NCBI GenBank assembly: GCA_039026555.1
Contig: JBCCMB010000144.1
Coordinates: forward strand, 1 to 6,904
DNA length: 6,904 nucleotides
Direction of reading: 5' to 3'
Origin: JBCCMB01 sp039026555
Lineage (GTDB): Bacteria; Pseudomonadota; Alphaproteobacteria; Caulobacterales; Hyphomonadaceae
In this document: positions 6,850 through 6,904 of the stretch, one piece after another
Layout of the letters: every line of letters starts with the position of its first letter
How positions within the stretch are numbered: position 1 is the stretch's first letter
The notes under the pieces: generated by a model
What the model saw: the letters and a program-made list of their open reading frames with translations, nothing else
Database searches by the model: none
Told to the model about the DNA's origin: nothing
Translations under genes and position numbers: made by a program

Positions 6850-6904
6850 ATGACTGTCGAAACCAAAATGGGCGCCGGCAAGGCCGACGCGCAATCCCTC
6901 TCGC
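6850..6904 (+). CDS. Start of the putative HK97-fold major capsid protein (GTA gp5 position), cut by window edge
   Basis: Only 18 full codons are present, reading MTVETKMGAGKADAQSLS. The frame is open to the edge, begins 17 bases after the protease stop, and has a good AAAGGA site, so a real gene start is likely. In HK97-type and RcGTA clusters the gene right after the prohead protease encodes the major capsid protein, and a polar, Ala/Lys-rich N-terminus would suit the cleaved scaffold domain. The sequence shown is too short to prove the family; the call is positional. Confidence 0.6.
   Translation, partial: MTVETKMGAGKADAQSLS

Noticed and set aside
1..6904. CRISPR arrays, tRNA or rRNA genes, insertion sequences, attachment repeats
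   Set aside because: No regularly spaced repeats, cloverleaf-type segments, transposase motifs or long direct or inverted repeats were seen by eye on either strand.

Overview
The window looks like chromosomal DNA of an alphaproteobacterium. It is GC-rich, and its right half has the gene order of the head/packaging end of a Rhodobacter capsulatus-type gene transfer agent (RcGTA-like, HK97-like) cluster, a domesticated prophage element known mainly from Alphaproteobacteria. A finer placement cannot be read from the sequence with confidence.

Left half (about 1-2958), minus strand: two bacterial housekeeping genes. A compact class A penicillin-binding protein (2958 to 1015) is followed 52 bases downstream by the first half of a Uup-type ABC-F ATPase (962 to the left edge, cut before its second ATPase domain). 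They may be co-transcribed.

Middle (2959-3200): a divergent intergenic region that must hold the start signals for both the leftward PBP gene and the rightward phage-type cluster. No strong consensus promoter is visible.

Right half (3201-6904), plus strand: a tight run of six genes. In order they are a putative small terminase/HTH protein (gp1-like), the large terminase ATPase-nuclease (gp2), the HK97-family portal (gp3), a small membrane/coiled-coil protein (gp3.5 position), the HK97-family prohead protease (gp4), and the first 18 codons of what is by position the major capsid protein (gp5). The genes overlap or are separated by fewer than 50 bases. Two junctions are ATGA overlaps, so one polycistronic message with translational coupling is likely. 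The products together would recognise and package DNA (TerS/TerL), form the head entrance (portal), and assemble and mature the capsid (protease, capsid).

No integrase, repressor, attachment site, tRNA, rRNA, CRISPR array or insertion sequence is seen. All visible catalytic motifs are intact, and the cluster directly abuts housekeeping genes. This fits a maintained GTA better than a recent or decaying prophage. The family is known; the less described parts are the small gp3.5-position protein, the divergent gp1-like protein and the control region.
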